Positions 50,777-59,373 of a stretch of 64,000 bases of DNA are shown in pieces. Source of the DNA: Halomicrobium salinisoli (GTDB lineage Archaea > Halobacteriota > Halobacteria > Halobacteriales > Haloarculaceae); the NCBI RefSeq assembly GCF_020405185.1, contig NZ_CP084463.1, forward strand, positions 682,001 through 746,000, in the 5' to 3' direction. Numbering within the stretch: position 1 is the stretch's first letter; each line of letters opens with the position of its first letter. Both the position numbers and the translations under genes were made by a program. The notes under the pieces were generated by a model that had not been told where the DNA came from, searched no databases, and was given only the letters and a program-made list of their open reading frames with translations.

Positions 50777-52636
50777 CTACCCGCCGGTCAGGAAGAACAC
50801 GAGCCCGCTGATCGCGAGCACCCCGGCGATGAAGGCGGCGGCGAGCGCGCCGCCCAGCGAGACGACGGCGTTGGCGGTGGAGGCGAGCGTCTCGGTGCGG
50901 TCGTTACCGAAGACGGTGACCTCGGCCGTCTCGCTCTCCATGCCGGCCTCGACGGGTTCGAGGTCGGCGACGGCCTGCTCGGTGAGCTGGTCGATCAGGG
51001 CGATCAGCTCCTCGTGGGGGATCGCGTCGCCGACCTGGTTCTCCGCCTCGACGGTGTTGACGACGTGCGTGTCGGTGGTCAGCACCTCCATGCGGTCGAC
51101 GGCGTCGACGCCGTCGACGACGTCCTCGCGCAGGCCCGGCTCCATGTTGTTGCCGTCGATCAGGACGTACGCGGTGGTCTGTCCCGCTATCTCGAACACG
51201 GCCACGCGGATGCCCAGCGGGCCGATGCCGTCCAGGGGCTCCCAGGGGGTCTCGTCCCAGGCGACGCCACAGCGCAGGCTCCCGCGGTCGGCCTCGGCGA
51301 GCAGCTCGCCCACGCGGCCGGCGCCGTAGATCATGTCGAAGGAGCGCTGGCTGCCGGGGACGACGTGGCCGAGGTCCTCGCCCTCGAGGCCGTCGTTGCA
51401 GTTGTGGGCGTCGGCCAGCATGACCTCGTCGACCTCGTCGGTGCGGGCCTCGGCGGCGGCGGAGAGGCCGACGGCGTAGTCGACGTCGTCGGCACATTCC
51501 GGGGAGAACGTCGTCGCGAGGAAGGCGTTCGAGCCGAACGCCTGCCCGGTCAGTGTGGCGCTGCCCTCCTCGACGCGGACGCTCTGCGTCGCGTCGGTGC
51601 TGTACTCGAGTCGCTGGTAGGCCGTCTCGGCGGCCGAGAGGATGTCGTCGACCTCGCGCTCCGTGACGAGGTTGAAGTCGTGGCCGGCGGTGGCGTGTGG
51701 CGGGAAGGCGAGGCCGTCGGCCTCCAGCGCGACCCGCTCGGGGAGGTTCCCGCCGCCGATCTCGCCCATCGGGCCGGGGTGGATCATCGGCAGCACGAAT
51801 CGGGCCTTCTCCTCGCCGCCGGGCCGGCGGACCGACAGCACCGTCACGGGCACGATGGCGTCCTCGCCGAGCTTCTCGAAGAAGTCCTCCAGCTCGCGGG
51901 AGCCCTCGGCGATGTGGCCGAGGAAGCCGCCGAGGAAGTCCAGCATCGACACGCCCATGCTGGAGCGCCACGGGTGATCGAGGACCGTCAGGTACACCCA
52001 GGTCGCGAGGGCGTACAGCCCGCACATGAACGCCAGCAGCCCGAAGTCCAGCAACGCGACGTCGTGCAGCGCGCTGGGCGCCTGCTCCGGGCGGGAGAGC
52101 ATGCGACGCAGCGTCGGGTTGTCGAGCATGACCGACGTCGCGCCGGAGTAGATCCCCAGCAGGGCGGCGGCCGTGACGGTCTGGACGCTCGCCGGGACGG
52201 CGGCGACCGGCAGCGGGTGCCTGGAGACGGCGACGACGACCAGCAGGCGCAGCGCGAAGATAGAGGCCAGCGCCACCAGCAGCGTGTCGAGGACGAACTC
52301 CTGACTGAGCGAGGTCAGCACGGCGACGACGCCGGCGCCGACGAGGAACGCGATCACCACGAGCTCGCAGAACAGCGCGAGCAGCGACGAGCGGTTGTGC
52401 GTCAGGCCGCCGCCGAAGTAGCGGTCGACGTACGGCGTGGCCACGCTCGCCACGACGGTCGGGATACCCACGAAGAACACGCCCTGCCACGCGTCCTCGA
52501 GCACGAATCTGGAGTCGAAAGCGGCCACCCCGGTGACCGCGGCGATCACCAGGGCGAAGGTCAGGCTGGCGTACCACCGCGGCGCGCGGAAGATGAACCG
52601 CGACAGGCTCGCCAGGTTCCCCTGCGTCGCCGTCAT
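50777..52636 (-). CDS. DUF2070 family membrane protein
   Basis: 619 residues. Six or seven N-terminal membrane spans (to about 235) are followed by a large soluble domain (about 240-575) containing FVLPMIHPGPMGEIGGGNLPER, AHNCNDGLEG and TTDTHVVNTVEAENQVG, the signature segments of archaeal DUF2070 proteins. A final membrane pair is at the C-terminus (VSLGGALAAAFIAGVLAISG). The His/Asp/Asn-rich motifs suggest a metal-dependent activity, but the function is unknown. A minus-strand ttttaacc (about 52662-52669) about 28 bases upstream supports the ATG at 52636. Confidence 0.87.
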   Translation of the reverse strand: MTATQGNLASLSRFIFRAPRWYASLTFALVIAAVTGVAAFDSRFVLEDAWQGVFFVGIPTVVASVATPYVDRYFGGGLTHNRSSLLALFCELVVIAFLVGAGVVAVLTSLSQEFVLDTLLVALASIFALRLLVVVAVSRHPLPVAAVPASVQTVTAAALLGIYSGATSVMLDNPTLRRMLSRPEQAPSALHDVALLDFGLLAFMCGLYALATWVYLTVLDHPWRSSMGVSMLDFLGGFLGHIAEGSRELEDFFEKLGEDAIVPVTVLSVRRPGGEEKARFVLPMIHPGPMGEIGGGNLPERVALEADGLAFPPHATAGHDFNLVTEREVDDILSAAETAYQRLEYSTDATQSVRVEEGSATLTGQAFGSNAFLATTFSPECADDVDYAVGLSAAAEARTDEVDEVMLADAHNCNDGLEGEDLGHVVPGSQRSFDMIYGAGRVGELLAEADRGSLRCGVAWDETPWEPLDGIGPLGIRVAVFEIAGQTTAYVLIDGNNMEPGLREDVVDGVDAVDRMEVLTTDTHVVNTVEAENQVGDAIPHEELIALIDQLTEQAVADLEPVEAGMESETAEVTVFGNDRTETLASTANAVVSLGGALAAAFIAGVLAISGLVFFLTGG

Positions 52637-52669
52637 GTTACCAGTTCCACCTTGTGGAAGGGGTTAAAA

Positions 52670-53227
52670 CTACCCGTTCCGCCGGTCGCAAACTGACAGG
52701 AAGTTCTCGAAGACCTCCTCGCCCTCCTCGGTGTGAGCCACCTCGGGGTGCCACTGGACGCCGAAGCGGTCCTCCCCGTTGCTCATCGCCTCGACGTCGC
52801 AGACGTCGGAACTCGCGGTGACCTCGTACCCATCGGGGACCTCCTTGACCTCGTCGGCGTGGCTGGCCCAGACGCGCGTCTCGGGCGCCAGCGATCCCAC
52901 GAGCGGGTCCTCGTCGTCGTGGATGTCGACGTTCACGTCGGCGTAGCCGCCGTAGTCGCCGGAGCCGACCTCGCCGCCGAGTTCGTCGGCCATCACCTGC
53001 ATCCCCAGGCAGATGCCCAGGACGGGCACGTCCAGCTCGAGGTACTCGGCGCAGTTGCCGATGCGGTCCATGTCGGGGCCGCCGGAGAGGACCAGTCCGT
53101 CGGCGTCGATCTCCGCCGGCGGCGTGTCGTTGTCGATGATCGAGACGTCCACGCCCATGTCACGCAGCGCCCGCTGCTCCAGGTGCGTGAACTGGCCGTG
53201 GTTGTCCACGACGTCGATCTGAGTCAT
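52670..53227 (-). CDS. guaAA: GMP synthase, glutaminase subunit
   Basis: 185 residues, the size of the free-standing archaeal subunit. Class I glutamine amidotransferase triad: Cys in GICLGMQ, His-Glu in WHPEVAHTEEG. The LVLSGGPDMDRIG and WASHADEVKEVPDGYEV segments fit GuaA. It releases ammonia from glutamine for the separate ATP-pyrophosphatase subunit, which makes GMP from XMP; that subunit gene is not in the window. A minus-strand tttaagcc element about 24 bases upstream of the ATG supports the start. Confidence 0.93.
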   Translation of the reverse strand: MTQIDVVDNHGQFTHLEQRALRDMGVDVSIIDNDTPPAEIDADGLVLSGGPDMDRIGNCAEYLELDVPVLGICLGMQVMADELGGEVGSGDYGGYADVNVDIHDDEDPLVGSLAPETRVWASHADEVKEVPDGYEVTASSDVCDVEAMSNGEDRFGVQWHPEVAHTEEGEEVFENFLSVCDRRNG

Positions 53228-53307
53228 TACCGACCCGAAGGCCGGCGTGGCTTAAATGTCCCGTGAAACGTCGCCAGCGTCACCGAACTCCGGTCTGTCC
53301 GCCGCTT

Positions 53308-53910
53308 TCACTCGTCGTCTTCGAACCGCTCGGCGGCCGACTCGAAGCCCATCTCGTCCAGTTCCCGGGACTTCCGCCCCTCCTTCTCGGCGACCGCCTC
53401 GGGGTCGGGGTTGGCGTCATCGTCGATGCGCGCCCACGAGCCGTGGACCTTCGCGTGGCACCACCGGCAGAGGTAGACCGTGACCTCGTGGGCGGCGTCG
53501 CCGTCGCCTGCCCCACTATCGCGGCTGTAGGACAGGTGGTGCTCCTCCAGCAGCGGCCGCTCGTCGGAGTGGGCCATCCGGCGTTCTTCCAGGCCGCAGC
53601 GGGCGCACTCCCGGTCGTGCTGGCGACACCGGAAGTGCGGGCAGTCCGACCAGCGCCACTCGCCCGGCAGGTCCCCGCCGTCGCCGCGCCGCGGCGCGTC
53701 CTCGGTGTCGGGCACTGACTCCCCGTCCGGCGGCGAGACGACCGGACACCGGAAGTCCTCGGCGCTGCGCTCGTCGGCGAACTCGGGGTCGCGGCGGCCG
53801 TGCTCGACGGCCCACCGGCACTGCCCCTCGTCGGTGACGAAGTCGCACCGGTCGACGTGCTCGTATGGGTCGTCCACGCCGACGGACGTCCCACCGGGCG
53901 CCTTCTCCAT
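53308..53910 (-). CDS. HNH-like zinc protein (DUF7097-like)
   Basis: 200 residues. An N-terminal VDDPYEHVDRCDFVTDEGQCRWAVEHG has two Cys, followed by FRCPVV and later CRQHDRECARCGLEERR (two CxxC-type pairs). An HNH-endonuclease-like end follows: LLEEHHLSYSRD, CRWCHAKVHGSWARID. The HHLSY and CHAKVH parts match HNH beta-beta-alpha metal motifs, so nuclease activity is possible. Similar haloarchaeal proteins have a DUF number only. The start at 53910 is preferred to longer frames that lack similarity to a protein. Confidence 0.72.
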   Translation of the reverse strand: MEKAPGGTSVGVDDPYEHVDRCDFVTDEGQCRWAVEHGRRDPEFADERSAEDFRCPVVSPPDGESVPDTEDAPRRGDGGDLPGEWRWSDCPHFRCRQHDRECARCGLEERRMAHSDERPLLEEHHLSYSRDSGAGDGDAAHEVTVYLCRWCHAKVHGSWARIDDDANPDPEAVAEKEGRKSRELDEMGFESAAERFEDDE

Positions 53911-53986
53911 GGACCGCCGTCTGCGCTGGACGGGCTTGAATCCCTCGGGCCGAACCGCTTTTGCTTCCTCGAGGGAATCGCACCCT

Positions 53987-54391
53987 ATGCGCGTCGTGCA
54001 CAGGCCGGCGGAGGGGGACGAGCGGGTCCTCGCCGGCGACGTCGAGTTCGCCGAGTCAGCCCTCGAGCAGGCGCGGGGACTGATGTTCCGCTCCTCGGTC
54101 CCCGACGACTTCGCGCTCGTGTTCCCGTTCGAGCCGCCGGGCTGGCCGCTGTCGCGGTGGTTCGACGACGAGGGCTGGCGACTGATCCACATGCTGTTCG
54201 TCGGGGCGCCGCTGGACGTCCTCTGGCTGGCGGACGGCGAGGTCCGGAAGGCGGAGCGGCTCGACCCCTGGACGGGCGTCGGCGCGGCGAGGGCCGACAC
54301 GGTGATCGAACTGCCCGCCGGGGCCGCCGAGGGCGTCTCGGTCGGCGACGTCGTCGAGGTGGAGAGCGACGCCGACGGGAGCAGCGAGTGA
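53987..54391 (+). CDS. DUF192 family protein
   Basis: 134 residues. Typical DUF192 segments: ESALEQARGLMFRSSVPDDFALVFPF, HMLFVGAPLDVLWLADGEV and a C-terminal VIELPAGAAEGVSVGDVVEV. The fold is a small beta barrel of unknown activity, widespread in archaea and bacteria. This form lacks a signal peptide and has an insertion (EPPGWPLSRWFDDEGWRLI) between the two main motifs, common in haloarchaeal versions. The ATG follows a T-rich element by about 25 bases. Confidence 0.88.
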   Translation: MRVVHRPAEGDERVLAGDVEFAESALEQARGLMFRSSVPDDFALVFPFEPPGWPLSRWFDDEGWRLIHMLFVGAPLDVLWLADGEVRKAERLDPWTGVGAARADTVIELPAGAAEGVSVGDVVEVESDADGSSE

Positions 54392-54420
54392 GGACGGGCG
54401 CCGAACTACAGCCGCCCGTA

Positions 54421-56112
54421 TCAGACCAGTTCGCGCTCGAAGCGCTGGATGGCCTCGTCCGCTCCGACGACGACGGCGACGTCGTCGCCGCCGACGGTCA
54501 CCTCGCCGTCGCTCAGGAACGCGCCGTCCCGGCGGACGCCGACCAGTCGGAACCGGTCCTGGTGGGCGGCGTTGACCTCGCCCACCGTGTCGCCGGCGAA
54601 CGCGTCCCCGTCGACGCGGACGGTGCGGATCTGACTGGTCGGATCGAGGACGCGCTCCCCGTAGACGTCGCTGGCGAGCAGGCGGGCGCTGACCTCCTGG
54701 GTCGAGAGGACGTAGTCGGCGCCGGCCTCGTAGGCGTTGTTCACCTTGTCCGCGTCGGTGACCCGCGCGAAGACCTCGATCTCGTCAGTCATCGTGCGCG
54801 CGAGCGCAATGGCGAGCAGCGCGGTCGCGTCGTCGTCGACGGTGACCAAAAGCGCCGTCGCCTCGTCCAGGCCCGCGGCCGCGAGGGTCTCCGGTTCGCC
54901 GACGTCGCCGACCACGTCGACGTCCGGGCCGTCGGCGACGTCCACGGTCGTGACGTCGGTGTCGTCCGGGAGGGCGTCGACGGCGGCGGTCCCGCCCTCG
55001 CCGAGTCCGGCGACGACGACGCGGGGGTGGTGGCGGCGGGGACCGGCGCCGGCCGCTTCGCCCCGGAGTTCGTCGATGGCCGCCTCCGGTCCGAAGACGA
55101 CGACCACGGCGTTGGCCGTGAGCCGGTCGTCCGGGTCGGGCGGGAAGCGGAAGCGGCCGTCGAACCAGCCGCCGACCACCTCGATATCGGGGCGCCCCCC
55201 CAGCGCGGTGTCCCGCAGACGCCGGCCGCGGAGCGGGCTCGTTCGGTGGACGATCAGCTCGGTCAGGACCGTCTCGTCGTCGAGCCTGACGCCGGCTGCT
55301 CCGGGGTCCCCGGCGAAGTCGGCGTCCCCCGCGGCAGCCCGGCCCACGGGCCGCGCGGCCAGCCGGGCCAGGCGGCCGCCGACGACCGCGGCGGGCGAGA
55401 CGACGCGGTCGATCCCGATCTGTTCGAGCGCCCGGCGCTGCTGTGCCGAGTCGATCAGGCAGACGGTGCGCACGTCCGGGTTCAGCTCGCGCGCGCTGAG
55501 CAGGATGCTGACGTTCCGCCGGCCCGCGTCGGCGACGACGAGCGCGGCGGACTCGATCGACGCACGCCGCAGCGTGTCCTCGTCCTCCGGGTCGCCGCCG
55601 ATGACCTGGTACCCCGCGTCGGAGAGCGCCTTGGCCTCCTCGCGGTCGGAGTCGATCAGGACGTACTCGACGCCGAGACGTTCGAGTTCGTCCAGGAGGA
55701 CGTCGCTGTCTCGCTGGTACTCGCAGACGACGACGTGGTCGTTCTTGGGCGTCAGCCGCTCGTCCAGTTCCGTCGGCGTCCGCTTCCAGAGCGGGATCAC
55801 GAGCACCCTGAGCGTGAAGAAGCCGATGGCGATGCCCGCCACCTGGATGAACGTAACGTAGAGTTCCATCACGCTCGTGGTCCAGTCGTCGGCGTCCGAG
55901 CCGAATCCCGTGGTCGTCAGCGTCTCGACGACGACGCGGAGCGAGTGGAAGAGATCCTGGTCGACGCCCTCGTAGCGGGCCATCCCGAGGTTGTAGCCGA
56001 CAGTCAGGAGGAGCACGAAGACTGTCAGGGACGTGCCGAACAGGACGACGAGGCGCTGGCGCTTCGAGAGTCGGTGGGCGCCCAGAACCCGGGGGAGCGT
56101 GTCGTCAGCCAT
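54421..56112 (-). CDS. TrkA-N/ion channel protein with two NAD-binding and regulatory modules
   Basis: 563 residues. Two membrane segments (VVLFGTSLTVFVLLLTVGYN; ELYVTFIQVAGIAIGFFTL) flank a pore loop, TLTTTGFGSD, a variant of the K+ filter TVGYG. They are followed by a first RCK/TrkA-N domain (VVVCEYQRDSDVLLDELERL), a TrkA-C-like part, a second nucleotide domain (RVVVAGLGEGGTAAVDAL) and a final TrkA-C. This is a ligand-gated potassium or cation channel of the inner membrane. The first nucleotide motif lacks the full GxGxxG, so the two sites may sense different ligands. Confidence 0.87.
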   Translation of the reverse strand: MADDTLPRVLGAHRLSKRQRLVVLFGTSLTVFVLLLTVGYNLGMARYEGVDQDLFHSLRVVVETLTTTGFGSDADDWTTSVMELYVTFIQVAGIAIGFFTLRVLVIPLWKRTPTELDERLTPKNDHVVVCEYQRDSDVLLDELERLGVEYVLIDSDREEAKALSDAGYQVIGGDPEDEDTLRRASIESAALVVADAGRRNVSILLSARELNPDVRTVCLIDSAQQRRALEQIGIDRVVSPAAVVGGRLARLAARPVGRAAAGDADFAGDPGAAGVRLDDETVLTELIVHRTSPLRGRRLRDTALGGRPDIEVVGGWFDGRFRFPPDPDDRLTANAVVVVFGPEAAIDELRGEAAGAGPRRHHPRVVVAGLGEGGTAAVDALPDDTDVTTVDVADGPDVDVVGDVGEPETLAAAGLDEATALLVTVDDDATALLAIALARTMTDEIEVFARVTDADKVNNAYEAGADYVLSTQEVSARLLASDVYGERVLDPTSQIRTVRVDGDAFAGDTVGEVNAAHQDRFRLVGVRRDGAFLSDGEVTVGGDDVAVVVGADEAIQRFERELV

Positions 56113-56277
56113 CGGCGAGTAGTGCCTCCACAGTGGCGGTGACGGATGTTGAACACTTCGCTTCGGCCACATCGCCGGCACGTCTGACGAGGCTCCTCAC
56201 GTCGGTCCTCCGTCCGGGCCAGCTACCGACCGAACCCAACAGATTAATCAGCGGTGGGGGCGACTCTCTCGATACCC

Positions 56278-56352
56278 ATGTCGGACCACGACACGGAGGA
56301 TAGAGGAAGTCGCCGCAAGGCGGCTGGCCGTGAAATTCTCCCGCGAGCGTAA
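56278..56352 (+). CDS. Possible 24-codon leader ORF overlapping leuA
   Basis: The ATG at 56278 lies about 27 bases after gattaatc (56247-56254), the best leaderless start of this transcript. It is out of frame with leuA and ends TAA at 56352, overlapping the GTG start of leuA by 23 bases. The peptide (MSDHDTEDRGSRRKAAGREI and four more) is basic. It may be a regulatory leader, or point to a frameshift in the leuA 5' end. Confidence 0.4.
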   Translation: MSDHDTEDRGSRRKAAGREILPRA

Positions 56353-57913
56353 CACTCCCGACGAAACCGTGACAGAGACGAGCCTGTTCGGCGGTCATCC
56401 GTTGCTGGAGGACCTCTCCGATATCGACGACGTACAGTTTCTCGACACGACGCTGCGCGACGGCGAGCAAGCCCCGGGTGTGTCCCTCTCCCCGGAGGAG
56501 AAGGCGGGGATCGCCCGGCGGCTCGACGCCGCGGACGTCGACGTGATCGAGGCCGGGAGCGCCTGCACCGGCCCCGGCGAGCGCGAGACCATCTCCCGGG
56601 TCACCGACCTCGATCTGGAGGCCATCGTGACGAGCTTCTGTCGCGGCCTCGAGCGCGACGTCGACCTGGCGCTGGACTGCGGCGTCGACGGGATCAACCT
56701 CGTCGTCCCCGCCAGCGACCGCCACGTCGAGGGCAAGGTCGGCACCTCGCGCGAGGACAACCTCGAATCGACCGTCGAACTGGTCGAGTACGCGAAGGAC
56801 CACGGCCTGTGGGTCGAGGTCATCGGCGAGGACGGCTCGCGCGCCGACCTCGACTACCTCGAGGAGCTGCTCGGGGCGTCCCTGGACGCGGGCGCCGACC
56901 GTATCTGCTTCGCCGACACGGTCGGCCACGCGACGCCCGACCGCGCGGTCGAGGCCGTCCTGCGCCTCTCGGAGCTGGGCCCGGTCAGCACGCACACCCA
57001 CGACGACCTGGGGCTGGCCGTGACCAACGCCCTGGCCTCGCTGGCCGCGGGCGCGGACATGGTCCACGGCACCGTCAACGGCATCGGCGAGCGGGCCGGC
57101 AACGTCGCCCTCGAGGAGGTCGCCATCGCGCTCGACCACGGCTACGGCGTCGAGACGATGGAACTGACCGAGGTGTACGAGCTGGCCAAGCTCGTGGCCA
57201 ACACGACGGGCATCCCGCTCCCGCCGAACAAGGCCGTCGTGGGCGAGAACGCCTTCACCCACGAGTCGGGCATCCACACCGACGGCACGCTCAAGGACGA
57301 CGCGATGTACGAGCCCTACCCGCCCGAGAAGGTGGGCCGGGAGCGCCGGCTCGCGCTGGGCAAGCACGCCGGCCGGGCCGGCGTCGCGGCCGCCCTCGAC
57401 GAGCACGACATCGAGGTCAGCGAGGAGGAGCTGGACGAGGTGTTCCGCCGCGTCAAGGAGATCGGCGACCGCGGCAAGCGCGTCACCGACGCCGACCTGC
57501 TGACCATCGCCGAGGACGTCAGCGGCGACGACCGCGAGCGCCGCGTCGTGCTGGAGGACCTGACGACGGTCGCCGGCGGCGGCACGCCCACCGCCAGCAT
57601 CCGCCTCACCGTCGACGGCGAGGAGCGCGAGGAGGCCGAGACCGGGTCCGGCCCGGTCGACGCCGCGCTCAACGCCGTCCAGGCGGCGCTGGGCGGCGTC
57701 GCCGACACACACCTCGAATCGTACCACGTCGACGCCATCACCGGCGGCACCGACGCCGTCGTCACCGTCGAGGTGGAGATGTCCCGCGGCGACACCACGG
57801 TGACGGTCACCGCCAGCGACTCCGACATCACCCGGGCGTCCGTCCGGGCGATGGTCGACGCCATCGACCGCCTGGTCGCCGACGAGGGCGAGACGGTCGT
57901 GGCCGACGACTGA
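56330..57913 (+). CDS. leuA: 2-isopropylmalate synthase family protein (LeuA/citramalate synthase type)
   Basis: 527 residues from the GTG at 56330; GTG at 56369 is an alternative. The HMGL-like barrel has FLDTTLRDGEQAPGVSLSP, metal-binding STHTHDDLGLAVTNALAS, GTVNGIGERAGN and ENAFTHESGIH. The C-terminal LeuA regulatory domain (ASIRLTVDGEEREEAETGSG; ITGGTDAVVTVEVEM) binds the feedback amino acid. It condenses acetyl-CoA with 2-oxoisovalerate (leucine) or pyruvate (isoleucine via citramalate). No other leu/ilv genes adjoin it, so the choice is open. The start is unusual: the promoter points to an out-of-frame ATG at 56278. Confidence 0.88.
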   Translation: MKFSRERNTPDETVTETSLFGGHPLLEDLSDIDDVQFLDTTLRDGEQAPGVSLSPEEKAGIARRLDAADVDVIEAGSACTGPGERETISRVTDLDLEAIVTSFCRGLERDVDLALDCGVDGINLVVPASDRHVEGKVGTSREDNLESTVELVEYAKDHGLWVEVIGEDGSRADLDYLEELLGASLDAGADRICFADTVGHATPDRAVEAVLRLSELGPVSTHTHDDLGLAVTNALASLAAGADMVHGTVNGIGERAGNVALEEVAIALDHGYGVETMELTEVYELAKLVANTTGIPLPPNKAVVGENAFTHESGIHTDGTLKDDAMYEPYPPEKVGRERRLALGKHAGRAGVAAALDEHDIEVSEEELDEVFRRVKEIGDRGKRVTDADLLTIAEDVSGDDRERRVVLEDLTTVAGGGTPTASIRLTVDGEEREEAETGSGPVDAALNAVQAALGGVADTHLESYHVDAITGGTDAVVTVEVEMSRGDTTVTVTASDSDITRASVRAMVDAIDRLVADEGETVVADD

Positions 57914-58042
57914 CGGCGCGCCGGTCCGCCGCCGCCCCGGCCGCGCTTTCCTCGCGGTCGGGGCCGTGGCGCGACGGCGATTCTCGACGTGCCGAACGTG
58001 TCCGCCGGAGCGCCGCAGAAACCGCGTCAGCGACCGCGCGGC

Positions 58043-58339
58043 CTACGCCGTGATCTCCGGAGCGCTGCGGGCGTCCTCCGAGGGCGTGACGAGGACGCGA
58101 CTGGTGCCGTGGATCTCGATGCGGCAGCCGGCGATCTCGAAGGCGACGGACCCGGAGCGCTCGCTCGCGCCGTCCGCCGGCGCGAAGAGGTCGTCGAGGG
58201 CGTCGGGGTCGACGGCGTCGAACAGGCGCACGTCGAGATTCGTCGGCTCGACGCCGCGCACGTGGGCGAGCGTGTGTACCACGGCCTGGCTCAGCGATTC
58301 GCCCTCCGACAGCCGGTAGATCTGCGTGTCCTGGCTCAT
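58043..58339 (-). CDS. HalOD1 output-domain protein
   Basis: 98 residues. SLSQAVVHTLAHVRGVEPTNLDV with LFDAVDPDALDDLFAPADG and GSVAFEIAGCRIEIHGTSRVLVTP match the small HalOD1 domain of haloarchaea, usually at the end of signal-transduction proteins or alone. Its molecular role is unknown. An in-frame ATG 11 codons upstream (58372) is an alternative start. Confidence 0.75.
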   Translation of the reverse strand: MSQDTQIYRLSEGESLSQAVVHTLAHVRGVEPTNLDVRLFDAVDPDALDDLFAPADGASERSGSVAFEIAGCRIEIHGTSRVLVTPSEDARSAPEITA

Positions 58340-58476
58340 CACAGTGTCACCTCGTACCGGCTGTACGGTCAAGCGGATTGTGGCTACGCTGATAGCGACG
58401 GCCGCCGGCGACAGCTATATCGATAGCCGCTCGGTCCGGGATCGGCTGCCTCCGGGCCGCTGTCCCCCGACTGGGA

Positions 58477-58677
58477 TCACTCCCGGAGGAGGGCGACCAC
58501 GCCGTCCAGGCCGTCGACCTCGTAGTCGGGCTCGGCCTCGAAGGCGGCGTCGGCGCGGTGCGAGCGACGGACGAACGCCGCGTCGACGGCGGCGCGGGCG
58601 GCTTCGCGGTGGGCGTCGAGGCTCGCCATGGTCACGAGCGCCCCGTCGTGGTCGAACAGCGCGGCGTCGTAGCCCAC
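58477..58677 (-). pseudogene. Remnant of a HAD-superfamily hydrolase
   Basis: 66 codons. The first residues (YDAALFDHDGALVTM) are HAD motif I (DxDG), but the frame jumps within about 40 residues to AEPDYEVDGLDGVVALLRE, like the C-terminus of haloarchaeal HAD phosphatases. The cap, motif II and motifs III/IV are missing, so an internal in-frame deletion of most of the gene is likely. A functional product is improbable. Confidence 0.65.
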
Positions 58678-58746
58678 GGTTTCCAGATAGCTACGGATAC
58701 AGCCGCCTGTACCCGACGGTCGATCGCGGCGGTGCCGCGCTCGCTC

Positions 58747-59373
58747 TCACTCGCCCGCCGCCCCCTCGTACTGTTCGCGCGTGACCGTGTACCGGTGGTG
58801 GTCGATGATGCGGCCGTCCGGGCGCCGGGCGTCGTTGCGGACGAGGCCGTCGTACTGCCCGCCCAGGGACGCGACGTAGTCGGCGACCGCGCTGCGGGAC
58901 TTCTCGTTGCCGTCCTCGACGGGGACGGCGACGAGGTCCAGGTCGAGGCGCTCGAAGGCCACCGCGATCAGCGCCCGTGCGCGCTCTGCCGAGTAGCCCC
59001 GCCCCCAGAACCGCTTGCGGAGCCAGATGCCCGGGGTCCCGGTCCGGGTCTCCCAGTCGACGATCAGGCAGGCCGACCCGGCGATCTCGCCCGCACCGTC
59101 CTCGCCGGCCCGCGGCCGGAGCAGGTACTCGGCGCGCTCCCCGTCCGCCCACTTGCGCTCCAGTTCGTCGAGGTACTCTTTCGTCTCCTGCGGGCTCTCG
59201 TGGGGGTCCCAGGGGAGGTAGCGGATCACCGCCTCGACGTTCGGGTTGCGGCGGGAGACGAGGTCGTAGTAGTCCAGGACGTCGACGGCGTCGTGACAGA
59301 GCCGCTCGAGTTCGAGGCGGTCCGTCTCCAGGCGCTCGGGGAACAGGCCCCCGTCGCGCGCATCGTCCGTCAT
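58747..59373 (-). CDS. GNAT-family N-acetyltransferase (RimJ/RimL type)
   Basis: 208 residues. ERLETDRLELERL at the N-terminus, IAGSACLIVDWETRTGTPGIWLRKRFWGRGYSAERARALIAVAF (acetyl-CoA loop RGYSAER) and NEKSRSAVADYVASLGG are the GNAT landmarks of the RimJ/RimL group. It would acetylate an amine of a protein or small molecule; the target is unknown. The start overlaps the stop region of the upstream methyltransferase gene by four bases (59370-59373), so the two are coupled. Confidence 0.87.
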   Translation of the reverse strand: MTDDARDGGLFPERLETDRLELERLCHDAVDVLDYYDLVSRRNPNVEAVIRYLPWDPHESPQETKEYLDELERKWADGERAEYLLRPRAGEDGAGEIAGSACLIVDWETRTGTPGIWLRKRFWGRGYSAERARALIAVAFERLDLDLVAVPVEDGNEKSRSAVADYVASLGGQYDGLVRNDARRPDGRIIDHHRYTVTREQYEGAAGE

